A DNA stretch of 64,000 nt from Nematostella vectensis (taxonomy: Eukaryota; Cnidaria; Anthozoa; Actiniaria; Edwardsiidae). The notes below the pieces were generated by a model, which was not told the origin of the DNA, made no database searches, and worked only from the letters and a program-made list of their open reading frames with translations. The DNA is taken from the NCBI RefSeq assembly GCF_932526225.1, contig NC_064044.1, positions 1,991,001 through 2,055,000 of the forward strand. The letters run 5' to 3'. Below are positions 53,778 through 64,000 of this stretch, one piece after another. The translations under genes and the position numbers were made by a program. Positions within the stretch are counted from its first letter, which is position 1. Each line of letters starts with the position of its first letter.

Positions 53778-54338
53778 GTAGGATTTGACTTGGTATGGGT
53801 TATATTGGTTAAATTGGTAGATCTTGACGTGATACGTGCTTGTTGCCTCAATTGAGGACGTGGTTAGGAAGACTGTGGAGGGTAGAGATGAGAGCCGAGA
53901 ACGCGGCAAGAATGTGGAGAAAAGGAAGAAGAGAGGAAGGAAAGAGGAGGAAAAGAATAAAGAGAAAAACGAGCAAAACAGGAAGAAGAGAGTGTGAAGA
54001 GGAAGAAGATACTGAGGATTACATGGGAGAAGTAGAAGATGTAGGTGACGAAGATGATAATGCAAATGTGAGAGAAAAGAAACGTAATATGGTGGTGGTG
54101 GTGGCGGCGGCGGTGGCGATGATAGTGAGGATGATAGTGAGGATGATAGTGATGGTGGTGGTGATGGTGATGATAGTTGTGGTGATAGTTATTGGTAGTG
54201 GTGATGGTGATGATAGTGATGGTGGTGGTGATGGTGATGATAGTGGTGATGATAATCGTCATGGTGATGGCGATGGTGAGAGCTGATTCTGATTGACTGT
54301 GCTGACTAACATTGATTATAATACTTCTTTCCTTTTAG

Positions 54339-54810
54339 CAAAATCAGAATGAAAGTGAAGAACTTGCTGCATGTAGATCTGAACTTGAGAAAGCGAAGGA
54401 GGAGATAGAGAAAGCCCGGGCATCATACGACAAAGAGAAAGATCGCCTTGAAAAACTGAACAAGGAAATGACAGGTGAGGTGCTGATATGTATAGTGATT
54501 CACATTTGAAGAGCAGACAAACCTACAGACACAGCATACTAGAATTCATATAAGATTTCTTTTTCTTAACAGATGAGCTCCAGGAGAAAGAATTAGAAAA
54601 TGATCGTCAATATCAAACAATTGTTGATTTGAAAGGTGAGTTATACTGTTATTATTGAAATTGTTTTAAAGGGTTTTGGATTATATACTGGTACTGCTAT
54701 ATCAAGATTAAATGAAAAGATAACAAAGACCTCAAATAACAATAGTAAATACTTATTTTCTAAATGTAGATGAGCTGAAGTCATTAACAGCAAGCGCTAA
54801 GGAGATGAAG
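54339..54810 (+). CDS. Coiled-coil module 3
   Basis: Exons A 54339-54474, B 54573-54635, C 54770-54810. A has ARASYDKEKD and NKEMT; C ends ASAKEMK. The intron after C carries extra 39-bp minisatellite copies and a diverged purine-rich stretch (about 55010-55130), making the downstream interval 973 bp with only a short GAT/GGT tract. Confidence 0.75.
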
Positions 54811-55311
54811 GTAGGATTTGACTTGGTATGGGTGATAGGTTAAATTGGCAGACCTTGACTTGGTATGGGTGGTATTGGCTAATTTGGAAGGATTAGACTT
54901 GGTATGGGTGATATTGGTTAAATTGGTAGATATTGACGTGCTTGACGTGATACGTGCTTGTTGCCCTATTTGAGGACGTGGTTAGGAAGACTGTGGAGGG
55001 AAGAGATGAGAGCCGAGAAAGAGGCAGAAATATGGATTAGAGGAAGAAGAGAGAGAGAGAGGAAGAAAAGAAGAAGAAACGAAAGAGAGAAAAAGAAAAA
55101 GACAATAAAAAAGAGAGTGTGAAGAGGAAGAAAATACTGAGGATAACATCGAAAAAAAAAGAAGATGTAGGTGACAAAGATGACACTGGAGATGTGAGAG
55201 AGAAGAAACGTTATATAGTGGTGGTGGTGATGATGGTGATGGCGATGGTGAGAGCTGATTCTGATTGACTGTGCTGACTAACATTGATGATAATTCCTTT
55301 TTCCTTTTCAG

Positions 55312-55782
55312 CAAAATCAGAATGAAAGTGAAGAACTTGCTGCATGTAGATCTGAATTGGAGGAAGCGAAGGAGGAGATAGAGAAAGCCTGGGCATTATA
55401 CGACAAAGAGAAAGACCGCCTTGAAAAACTCAACAGGCAAATGACAGGTGAGGTGTTGATATGTATAGTGATTCACATTTAAAGAGCAGACAAACCTACA
55501 GACACAGCATACTAGAATTCATATAAGATGTCTTTTTCTTAACAGATGAGCTCCAGGAGAAAGAATTAGAAAATGATCGTCAATATCAAACAATTGTTGA
55601 TTTGAAAGGTGAGTTTTACTGTTATTATTGAAATTGTTTTAAAGGGTTTTGGATTATATACTGGTACTGTTATATCAAGATTAAATGAAAAGATAACAAA
55701 GACCTCAAATGACAATTGTTAATACTTATTTCTAAATGTAGATGAGCTGAAGTCATTAACGGCAAGCCATAAGGAGATGAAG
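55312..55782 (+). CDS. Coiled-coil module 4
   Basis: Exons A 55312-55447, B 55546-55608, C 55742-55782. This is the first module of the second flavour: A reads SELEEAKEEIEKAWALYDKE and ends LNRQMT; C ends ASHKEMK. The acceptor is ttttcag instead of ttttag. The B-to-C intron is two bases shorter than in modules 1-3. Confidence 0.75.
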
Positions 55783-56358
55783 GTAGGATTTGACTTGGTA
55801 TGGGTTATATTGGTTAAATTGGTAGATCTTGACGTGATACGTGCTTGTTGCCTCAATTGAGGACGTGGTTAGGAAGACTGTGGAGGGTAGAGATGAGAGC
55901 CGAGAAAGCGGCAAGAATGTGGAGAAAAGGAAGAAGAGAGGAAGGAAAGAGGAGGAAAAGAATAAAGAGAAAAACGAGCAAAACAGGAAGAAGAGAGTGT
56001 GAAGAGGAAGAAGATACTGAGGATTACATGGGAGAAGTAGAAGATGTAGGTGACGAAGATGATAATGCAAATGTGAGAGAAAAGAAACGTAATATGGTGG
56101 TGGTGGTGGCGGCGGCGGTGGCGATGATAGTGAGGATGATAGTGAGGATGATAGTGATGGTGGTGGTGATGGTGATGATAGTTGTGGTGATAGTTATTGG
56201 TAGTGGTGATGGTGATGATAGTGATGGTGGTGGTGATGGTGATGATAGTGGTGATGATAGTGATGGTGATGATGATCATCATGGGGATGGCGATGGTGAA
56301 AGCTGATTCTGATTGACTGTGCTGACTAACATTGATTATAATACTTCTTTCCTTTTAG

Positions 56359-56829
56359 CAAAATCAGAATGGAAGTGAAGAACTTGCTGCATGTAGATCT
56401 GAATTGGAGAAAGCGAGGGAGGAGATAGAGAAAGCCTGGGCATTATACGACAAAGAAAAAGATCGCCTTGAAAAACTCAACAGGCAAATGACAGGTGAAG
56501 TGTTGATATGTATAGTGATTCACATTTGAAGAGCAGACAAACCTACAAAAACAGCATACTAGAATTCATATAAGATTTCTTTTTCTTAACAGATGAGCTC
56601 CAGGAGAAAGAATTAGAAAATGATCGTCAATATCAAACAATTGTTGATTTGAAAGGTGAGTTTTACTGTTATTATTGAAATTGTTTTAAAGGGTTTTTGA
56701 TTATATAATGGTACTGCTATATCAAGATTAAAAGATAAGATAACAAAGACCTCAAATGACAATTGTTAATACTTATTTCTAAATGTAGATGAGCTGAAGT
56801 CATTAACAGCAAGCCAGAAGGAGATGAAG
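56359..56829 (+). CDS. Coiled-coil module 5
   Basis: Exons A 56359-56494, B 56593-56655, C 56789-56829. A has QNQNGSEEL, AREEIEKAWALYDKEKD and NRQMT; C ends ASQKEMK. The A donor is acag|gtgaag. Its near-identical partner is module 9, 4221 bp downstream. Confidence 0.75.
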
Positions 56830-57458
56830 GTAGGATTTGACTTGGTATGGGTGATAGGTTAAATTGGCAAATCTTGACTTGGCATGGGTGGTATTGGCTA
56901 ATTTGGTAGGTCTTGACTTGGTATGGGTTATATTGGTAGATCTTGACGTGATACGTGCTTGTTGCCTCAATTGAGGACGTGGTTAGGAAGACTGTGGAGG
57001 GTAGAGATGAGAGCCGAGAAAGCGGCAAGAATGTGGAGAAAAGGGAGAAGAGAGTAAGGAAAGAGGTGGAAAAGAATAAAGAGAAAAACGAGCAAAACAG
57101 GAAGAAGAGAGTGTGAAGAGGAAGAAGATACTGAGGATGACATGGGAGAAGTAGAAGATGTAGGTGACGAAGATGATAATGCAAATGTGAGAGAAAAGAA
57201 ACGTAATATGGTGGTGGTGGTGGCGGCGGCGGTGGCGATGATAGTGAGGATGATAGTGAGGATGATAGTGATGGTGGTGGTGATGGTGATGATAGTTGTG
57301 GTGATAGTTATTGGTAGTGGTGATGGTGATGATAGTGATGGTGGTGGTGATGGTGATGATAGTGGTGATGATAATCGTCATGGGGATGGCGATGGTGAAA
57401 GCTGATTCTGATTGACTGTGCTGACTAACATTGATGATAATTCCTTTTTCCTTTTCAG

Positions 57459-57930
57459 CAAAATCAGAATGGAAGTGAAGAACTTGATGCATGTAGATCT
57501 GAATTGGAGAAAGCGAAGGAGGAGATAGAGAAAGCCCGGGCATCATACGACAAAGAGAAAGATCGCCTTGAAAAACTGAACAAGGAAATGACAGGTGAGG
57601 TGCTGATATGTATAGTGATTCACATTTGAAGAGCAGACAAACCTACAGACACAGCATACTAGAATTCATATAAGATTTCTTTTTCTTAACAGATGAGCTC
57701 CAGGAGAAAGAATTAGAAAATGATCGTCAATATCAAACAATTGTTGATTTGAAAGGTGAGTTATACTGTTATTATTGAAATTGTTTTAAAGGGTTTTGGA
57801 TTATATACTGGTACTGCTATATCAAGATTAAATGAAAAGATAACAAAGACCTCAAATAACAATAGTAAATACTTATTTTCTAAATGTAGATGAGCTGAAG
57901 TCATTAACAGCAAGCGCTAAGGAGATGAAG
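57459..57930 (+). CDS. Coiled-coil module 6
   Basis: Exons A 57459-57594, B 57693-57755, C 57890-57930. A combines QNQNGSEELDACRSELEKAK with the RASY/NKE ending; C ends ASAKEMK. It lies 1100 bp after module 5, with two to three 39-bp minisatellite copies in the intervening intron. Confidence 0.75.
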
Positions 57931-58559
57931 GTAGGATTTGACTTGGTATGGGTGATAGGTTAAATTGGCAAATCTTGACTTGGCATGGGTGGTATTGGCT
58001 AATTTGGTAGGTCTTGACTTGGTATGGGTTATATTGGTAGATCTTGACGTGATACGTGCTTGTTGCCTCAATTGAGGACGTGGTTAGGAAGACTGTGGAG
58101 GGTAGAGATGAGAGCCGAGAAAGCGGCAAGAATGTGGAGAAAAGGGAGAAGAGAGTAAGGAAAGAGGTGGAAAAGAATAAAGAGAAAAACGAGCAAAACA
58201 GGAAGAAGAGAGTGTGAAGAGGAAGAAGATACTGAGGATGACATGGGAGAAGTAGAAGATGTAGGTGACGAAGATGATAATGCAAATGTGAGAGAAAAGA
58301 AACGTAATATGGTGGTGGTGGTGGCGGCGGCGGTGGCGATGATAGTGAGGATGATAGTGAGGATGATAGTGATGGTGGTGGTGATGGTGATGATAGTTGT
58401 GGTGATAGTTATTGGTAGTGGTGATGGTGATGATAGTGATGGTGGTGGTGATGGTGATGATAGTGGTGATGATAATCGTCATGGGGATGGCGATGGTGAA
58501 AGCTGATTCTGATTGACTGTGCTGACTAACATTGATGATAATTCCTTTTTCCTTTTCAG

Positions 58560-59031
58560 CAAAATCAGAATGGAAGTGAAGAACTTGATGCATGTAGATC
58601 TGAATTGGAGAAAGCGAAGGAGGAGATAGAGAAAGCCCGGGCATCATACGACAAAGAGAAAGATCGCCTTGAAAAACTGAACAAGGAAATGACAGGTGAG
58701 GTGCTGATATGTATAGTGATTCACATTTGAAGAGCAGACAAACCTACAGACACAGCATACTAGAATTCATATAAGATTTCTTTTTCTTAACAGATGAGCT
58801 CCAGGAGAAAGAATTAGAAAATGATCGTCAATATCAAACAATTGTTGATTTGAAAGGTGAGTTATACTGTTATTATTGAAATTGTTTTAAAGGGTTTTGG
58901 ATTATATACTGGTACTGCTATATCAAGATTAAATGAAAAGATAACAAAGACCTCAAATAACAATAGTAAATACTTATTTTCTAAATGTAGATGAGCTGAA
59001 GTCATTAACAGCAAGCGCTAAGGAGATGAAG
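58560..59031 (+). CDS. Coiled-coil module 7
   Basis: Exons A 58560-58695, B 58794-58856, C 58991-59031. The protein is identical to module 6 and the introns almost so (spacing 1101 bp), marking one of the most recent duplications in the gene. Confidence 0.75.
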
Positions 59032-59532
59032 GTAGGATTTGACTTGGTATGGGTGATAGGTTAAATTGGCAGACCTTGACTTGGTATGGGTGGTATTGGC
59101 TAATTTGGAAGGATTTGACTTGGTATGGGTGATATTGGTTAAATTGGTAGATATTGACGTGCTTGACGTGATACGTGCTTGTTGCCCTATTTGAGGACGT
59201 GGTTAGGAAGACTGTGGAGGGAAGAGATGAGAGCCGAGAAAGAGGCAGAAATATGGATTAGAGGAAGAAGAGAGAGAGAGAGGAAGAAAAGAAGAAGAAA
59301 CGAAAGAGAGAAAAAGAAAAAGACAATAAAAAAGAGAGTGTGAAGAGGAAGAAAATACTGAGGATAACATCGAAAAAAAAAGAAGATGTAGGTGACAAAG
59401 ATGACACTGGAGATGTGAGAGAGAAGAAACGTAATATAGTGGTGGTGGTGATGATGGTGATGGCGATGGTGAGAGCTGATTCTGATTGACTGTGCTGACT
59501 AACATTGATGATAATTCCTTTTTCCTTTTCAG

Positions 59533-60003
59533 CAAAATCAGAATGAAAGTGAAGAACTTGCTGCATGTAGATCTGAATTGGAGGAAGCGAAGGAGGAGAT
59601 AGAGAAAGCCTGGGCATTATACGACAAAGAGAAAGACCGCCTTGAAAAACTCAACAGGCAAATGACAGGTGAGGTGTTGATATGTATAGTGATTCACATT
59701 TAAAGAGCAGACAAACCTACAGACACAGCATACTAGAATTCATATAAGATGTCTTTTTCTTAACAGATGAGCTCCAGGAGAAAGAATTAGAAAATGATCG
59801 TCAATATCAAACAATTGTTGATTTGAAAGGTGAGTTTTACTGTTATTATTGAAATTGTTTTAAAGGGTTTTGGATTATATACTGGTACTGTTATATCAAG
59901 ATTAAATGAAAAGATAACAAAGACCTTAAATGACAATTGTTAATACTTATTTCTAAATGTAGATGAGCTGAAGTCATTAACGGCAAGCCATAAGGAGATG
60001 AAG
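59533..60003 (+). CDS. Coiled-coil module 8
   Basis: Exons A 59533-59668, B 59767-59829, C 59963-60003. Identical in protein to module 4 (EEAK, WALY, NRQ, ASHKEMK) and 4221 bp from it. The same short GAT/GGT tract precedes it. Confidence 0.75.
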
Positions 60004-60579
60004 GTAGGATTTGACTTGGTATGGGTTATATTGGTTAAATTGGTAGATCTTGACGTGATACGTGCTTGTTGCCTCAATTGAGGACGTGGTTAGGAAGACT
60101 GTGGAGGGTAGAGATGAGAGCCGAGAAAGCGGCAAGAATGTGGAGAAAAGGAAGAAGAGAGGAAGGAAAGAGGAGGAAAAGAATAAAGAGAAAAACGAGC
60201 AAAACAGGAAGAAGAGAGTGTGAAGAGGAAGAAGATACTGAGGATTACATGGGAGAAGTAGAAGATGTAGGTGACGAAGATGATAATGCAAATGTGAGAG
60301 AAAAGAAACGTAATATGGTGGTGGTGGTGGCGGCGGCGGTGGCGATGATAGTGAGGATGATAGTGAGGATGATAGTGATGGTGGTGGTGATGGTGATGAT
60401 AGTTGTGGTGATAGTTATTGGTAGTGGTGATGGTGATGATAGTGATGGTGGTGGTGATGGTGATGATAGTGGTGATGATAGTGATGGTGATGATGATCAT
60501 CATGGGGATGGCGATGGTGAAAGCTGATTCTGATTGACTGTGCTGACTAACATTGATTATAATACTTCTTTCGTTTTAG

Positions 60580-61050
60580 CAAAATCAGAATGGAAGTGAA
60601 GAACTTGCTGCATGTAGATCTGAATTGGAGAAAGCGAGGGAGGAGATAGAGAAAGCCTGGGCATTATACGACAAAGAAAAAGATCGCCTTGAAAAACTCA
60701 ACAGGCAAATGACAGGTGAAGTGTTGATATGTATAGTGATTCACATTTGAAGAGCAGACAAACCTACAAAAACAGCATACTAGAATTCATATAAGATTTC
60801 TTTTTCTTAACAGATGAGCTCCAGGAGAAAGAATTAGAAAATGATCGTCAATATCAAACAATTGTTGATTTGAAAGGTGAGTTTTACTGTTATTATTGAA
60901 ATTGTTTTAAAGGGTTTTTGATTATATACTGGTACTGCTATATCAAGATTAAATGATAAGATAACAAAGACCTCAAATGACAATTGTTAATACTTATTTC
61001 TAAATGTAGATGAGCTGAAGTCATTAACAGCAAGCCAGAAGGAGATGAAG
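60580..61050 (+). CDS. Coiled-coil module 9
   Basis: Exons A 60580-60715, B 60814-60876, C 61010-61050. Identical in protein to module 5 and 4221 bp from it. The acceptor tract has one G inside it (ttcgttttag). Confidence 0.75.
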
Positions 61051-61679
61051 GTAGGATTTGACTTGGTATGGGTGATAGGTTAAATTGGCAAATCTTGACT
61101 TGGCATGGGTGGTATTGGCTAATTTGGTAGGTCTTGACTTGGTATGGGTTATATTGGTAGATCTTGACGTGATACGTGCTTGTTGCCTCAATTGAGGACG
61201 TGGTTAGGAAGACTGTGGAGGGTAGAGATGAGAGCCGAGAAAGCGGCAAGAATGTGGAGAAAAGGGAGAAGAGAGTAAGGAAAGAGGTGGAAAAGAAAAA
61301 AGAGAAAAACGAGCAAAACAGGAAGAAGAGAGTGTGAAGAGGAAGACGATACTGAGGATGACATGGGAGAAGTAGAAGATGTAGGTGACGAAGATGATAA
61401 TGCAAATGTGAGAGAAAAGAAACGTAATATGGTGGTGGTGGTGGCGGCGGCGGTGGCGATGATAGTGAGGATGATAGTGAGGATGATAGTGATGGTGGTG
61501 GTGATGGTGATGATAGTTGTGGTGATAGTTATTGGTAGTGGTGATGGTGATGATAGTGATGGTGGTGGTGATGGTGATGATAGTGGTGATGATAATCGTC
61601 ATGGGGATGGCGATGGTGAAAGCTGATTCTGATTGACTGTGCTGACTAACATTGATGATAATTCCTTTTTCCTTTTCAG

Positions 61680-62150
61680 CAAAATCAGAATGGAAGTGAA
61701 GAACTTGATGCATGTAGATCTGAATTGGAGAAAGCGAAGGAGGAGATAGAGAAAGCCTGGGCATTATACGACAAAGAGAAAGACCGCCTTGAAAAACTCA
61801 ACAGGCAAATGACAGGTGAAGTGCTGATATGTATAGTGATTCACATTTGAAGAGCAGACAAACCTACAGACACAGCATACTAGAATTCATATAAGATGTC
61901 TTTTTCTTAACAGATAAGCTCCAGGAGAAAGAATTAGAAAATGATCGTCAATATCAAACAATTGTTGATTTGAAAGGTGAGTTATACTTTTATTATTGAA
62001 ATTGTTTTAAAGGGTTTTGGATTATATACTGGTACTGCTATATCAAGATTAAATGAAAAGGTAACAAAGACCTCAAATGCCAATTGTTAATACTTATTTC
62101 TAAATGTAGATGAGCTGAAGTCATTAACAGCAAGCCATAAGGAGACGAAG
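61680..62150 (+). CDS. Coiled-coil module 10
   Basis: Exons A 61680-61815, B 61914-61976, C 62110-62150. A is a chimera: it begins like modules 6 and 7 (GSEELDACRSELEKAK) and ends like modules 4, 5, 8 and 9 (WALYDKEKD, NRQMT). B starts DKLQ rather than DELQ, and C ends ASHKETK. The chimeric exon is what unequal exchange or gene conversion between flavours would leave. Confidence 0.72.
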
Positions 62151-62590
62151 GTAGGATTTGACTTGGTATGGGTGATAGGTTAAATTGGCAAATCTTGACT
62201 TGGCATGGGTGGTATTGGCTAATTTGGTAGGATTTGACTTGGTATGGGTGATAATGGTTAAATTGGCAGATCTTGAATTGGTTTGGGTGGTATTGGTTAA
62301 GTTGGTAGGTCTTGATTTGGTATGGGTAATAATGGCCATGTTGGCTAAGTTGGTGGGACGTGACTTGTTATGGATGGTATTGGCTAAGTTGGTAGGATTT
62401 GACTTGGTATGGGTGTTTTTGGTTAAGTTGGTAGATCTTGAATTGGTATGGGTGGTATTGGTTAAGTTGGTAGGACTTGAGTTGGTATGGGTGATAATGG
62501 TTAAATTAGTAGATCTTGACTTGGCATAGGTGGTATTTGCTAAGTTGGTAGGATTTGACGTGGTATGGGTGGTATTGGTTAAATTGGTAG
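62151..62590 (+). repeat. 39-bp minisatellite in the last intron (about 11 copies)
   Basis: Units of 39 bp, such as ttggtaggatttgacttggt plus atgggtgataatggttaaa, run from the exon-C donor onward. Variants include ggtcttgatttgg, ggacgtgacttg and agatcttgaattgg. The first copy overlaps the real 5' splice site (gaag|gtaggatttgacttgg). Introns after modules 3, 5, 6, 7 and 9 hold roughly two to four copies; those after 1, 2, 4 and 8 hold about one or two. Because 39 is a multiple of three, the tract stays open as a 13-residue repeat (LVGLDLVWVIMVK), which I consider accidental. Confidence 0.85.
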
Positions 62591-62715
62591 GTCTTGATGA
62601 TGATGACGATGGCGACGGCGGCAATGATGGCGACGATGATGATGATAGCTTTGATGGTTGTTGTGAGTTGACTGTGCTTACTAACATAGATTATCATTCA
62701 TCTATCCTTTTTCAG

Positions 62716-62851
62716 CAAAATAACAATGGAAGTGAAGAACTTGCTGCGTGTAAATCTGAACTGGAGAAAGCAAAGGAGGAGATTGATAAGGCCTGGGCAC
62801 TATACGACAAAGAGAAAGATCGCCTGGAGAAAATCAACTGGCAAATGACAG
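62716..62851 (+). CDS. Eleventh copy of coiled-coil exon A (terminal, no B or C)
   Basis: The most diverged A exon: QNNNGSEELAACKSELEKAK, then EEIDKAWALYDKEKDRLEKI and NWQMT. The donor acag|gtaaag is present, and the next ~18 bases (gtaaagtgctgatatgta) match the usual A-B intron. The match then stops and no exon B follows. Without splicing, the frame continues about 48 codons past the exon (KVLICNYSDGLVLSSPSVFG onward) and ends at the stop codon just after 62994, inside the right inverted repeat. The gene is therefore either truncated here or uses this read-through as its C-terminus. Confidence 0.6.
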
Positions 62852-62949
62852 GTAAAGTGCTGATATGTAATTATTCAGACGGCCTCGTACTTTCATCTCC
62901 CTCGGTGTTTGGAATCCCTGATGAAACACTCGCACTTGTTTTTCATATA

Positions 62950-63066
62950 TTACATGAATACGAACAAAGCCTGGCAAGCACTGACAGGTTCAATTAGTAA
63001 CATGTGTCGATCAGGAGCTTCGAACTTCTGCACCTCTTCATTAACTGTAATAACAGCGTCAGACAT
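62950..63066 (-). pseudogene. Inverted 5' fragment of the Region 2 pseudogene family
   Basis: On the minus strand an ATG at 63066-63064 opens MSDAVITVNEEVQKFEAPDR, continuing HMLLIEPVSACQAL, the same start as the left pseudogene but without its 2-bp deletion. After CQAL the sequence departs from the left copy, and the frame ends within five codons. Only the first ~34 codons and the upstream ~130 bp of that gene are present, so this is a fragment. Confidence 0.65.
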
Positions 63067-63195
63067 CTTCTTTAGACTAGTTTTACAATTTATTCTTTTT
63101 TGTTTATTATTTATGGTGTTAGTTGTTAGTATTCTTGTCAAAAGTTCTGGAAATCTGATGACTTGAGTGTTTCAAAACATTACCCGCGGGAATCA
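62964..63195 (-). repeat. Right copy of the 231-bp inverted repeat
   Basis: Reverse complement of 47737-47967, ending at ...cccgcgggaatca. This copy keeps the two bases (in gacacatgttac) missing on the left, so it represents the less damaged form. The two copies bracket 15.46 kb containing both gene structures. Confidence 0.9.
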
Positions 63196-64000
63196 ATTCC
63201 TGAAAGCTGTCACACCTCTCGATAAAAACAATCGGTTAAACCATATGACGACTACCTCCAAAAACTTGGAGGTGACTATTGCGCATTCTCAACAGGATTC
63301 GATAGCAGTTTCTCCTGGGAAACAATTTGCCACGGGCGGAGAGGGAAGTGCGCCCACGATATATTTTTCGGGACACAGGCAAGGGAATTTTTTTATTTCA
63401 AAGACATCAATACATTGATAAATGTTTCCTCTATCTAAATGAAGATAGTAGGTCATTTTTTCGTCAAGGTTACATTTTTTTTTTGCGTTATTCGAAAAAA
63501 TTAAAAGCTGCTACCGCTCATTTAGCTCACGCAAGACCTTGAGCGGCTACCCCTCACCCCCTGGCTACCAAGCCACTGCGAATAATAAACTACACAATTA
63601 TTGATCAATGCGAGTAATTTGGTTCCTTTGTTGACATGGACGGGTCTTTACCGACTTTATCCTACGACTATAGACAAACATTAACACACGTTTCGTAACG
63701 TTTCCAATCTCACCCTTTCGTGGTCATCGGGGTTTCAAAGCCAGAAACTTGTTATTTAGGCTAAAAATCGAAAAAAAGGGAAGACAGCCGTGCAGCTTGT
63801 TTTTTCCTTCTTTTACCGGAAGCCGTGCTAGACACAGCGAAAAATAAATTGTTAGCGAAAACATATTTTTTTTCGTGAAAAACAAAACTATAGATCTTGT
63901 AATACTGTGTTTAAGTCTTCCTTTATTTCGCTTTTGCCGATAGAATGTCAGTACAGCCAGTTTCAAGCCCGCAACGAATTGTATTTTTATACTGTAAGAA
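63196..64000. other. Right flank without a recognised gene
   Basis: AT-rich unique sequence. A perfect 8-bp stem with a 4-base loop (acctccaa aaac ttggaggt) lies at 63254-63273. An 80-codon minus-strand ORF (63966-63724) has no features I can interpret. No satellite unit or exon module reappears here. Confidence 0.5.

Noticed and set aside
62185-62529. 114-codon ORF with a 13-residue repeat (LVGLDLVWVIMVK)
   Set aside because: Produced by the 39-bp intronic minisatellite, whose length is a multiple of three; no start context or splice support.
47737-63195. Classical DNA transposon with 231-bp terminal inverted repeats
   Set aside because: No target-site duplication flanks the repeats (gtttgatatg against attcctgaaa), no transposase is recognisable inside, and the repeats contain gene 5' ends. 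Kept only as one explanation in the findings.
63724-63966. 80-codon minus-strand ORF in the right flank
   Set aside because: No motif, no repeat and no neighbouring exon support; length is compatible with chance in AT-rich DNA.

Overview
The window is eukaryotic nuclear DNA. It has spliceosomal introns with GT/AG borders and branch-point-like CTAAC motifs, an AATAAA signal after a stop codon, trinucleotide and minisatellite tracts, and a large satellite array. Nothing is organised as bacterial operons. The style of the two gene remnants (a tandem C2H2 zinc-finger protein, and a reading frame ending in a W-R-S...L-D box) reminds me of uncharacterised predicted proteins of cnidarians such as corals or anemones. 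That placement is from memory and unverified.

Region 1 (1 to about 47675) is one head-to-tail satellite array of about 86 complete units of 543-553 bp plus a truncated last unit, interrupted by 200 Ns at 26001-26200. Each unit holds a cluster of short direct and inverted GAATGTAACC-type motifs, then a degenerate tRNA-like stretch with a consensus pol III B box followed at once by an oligo-T run, then a conserved 180-bp segment. The units form nested higher-order repeats (2-, 4- and 5-unit tandem blocks, plus blocks recurring 17-24 kb apart). I regard none of the short ORFs here as genes.

Region 2 (about 47676-51660) begins where the array breaks inside a tRNA-like segment. A 32-bp inverted scrap of the satellite follows, then the left copy of a 231-bp inverted repeat whose right copy lies at 62964-63195. 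The left copy carries the 5' end of a four-exon pseudogene (47866-49720) that keeps splice-site phase but has frameshifts and two in-frame stops. About 1.9 kb without a gene follows, including an 85-93-bp tandem repeat.

Region 3 (51679-62851) is a gene with an N-terminal exon for two C2H2 zinc fingers, followed by a triplet of coiled-coil exons (136, 63 and 41 bp; phases 0-1, 1-1, 1-0) amplified ten times, plus an eleventh copy of the first exon. Each triplet adds exactly 80 codons. Introns carry GAT/GGT tracts and a 39-bp minisatellite that repeats the exon-C 5' splice-site sequence. A four-module block is itself duplicated with a 4221-bp period.

Region 4 (62852-64000) holds the abrupt end of the exon array, the right inverted repeat with an inverted piece of the Region 2 pseudogene, and about 800 bp in which I recognise no gene.

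The main themes are repeated unequal exchange at three scales (satellite units, exon modules, intronic minisatellites), and a 15.5-kb gene segment bracketed by inverted repeats next to a satellite edge.
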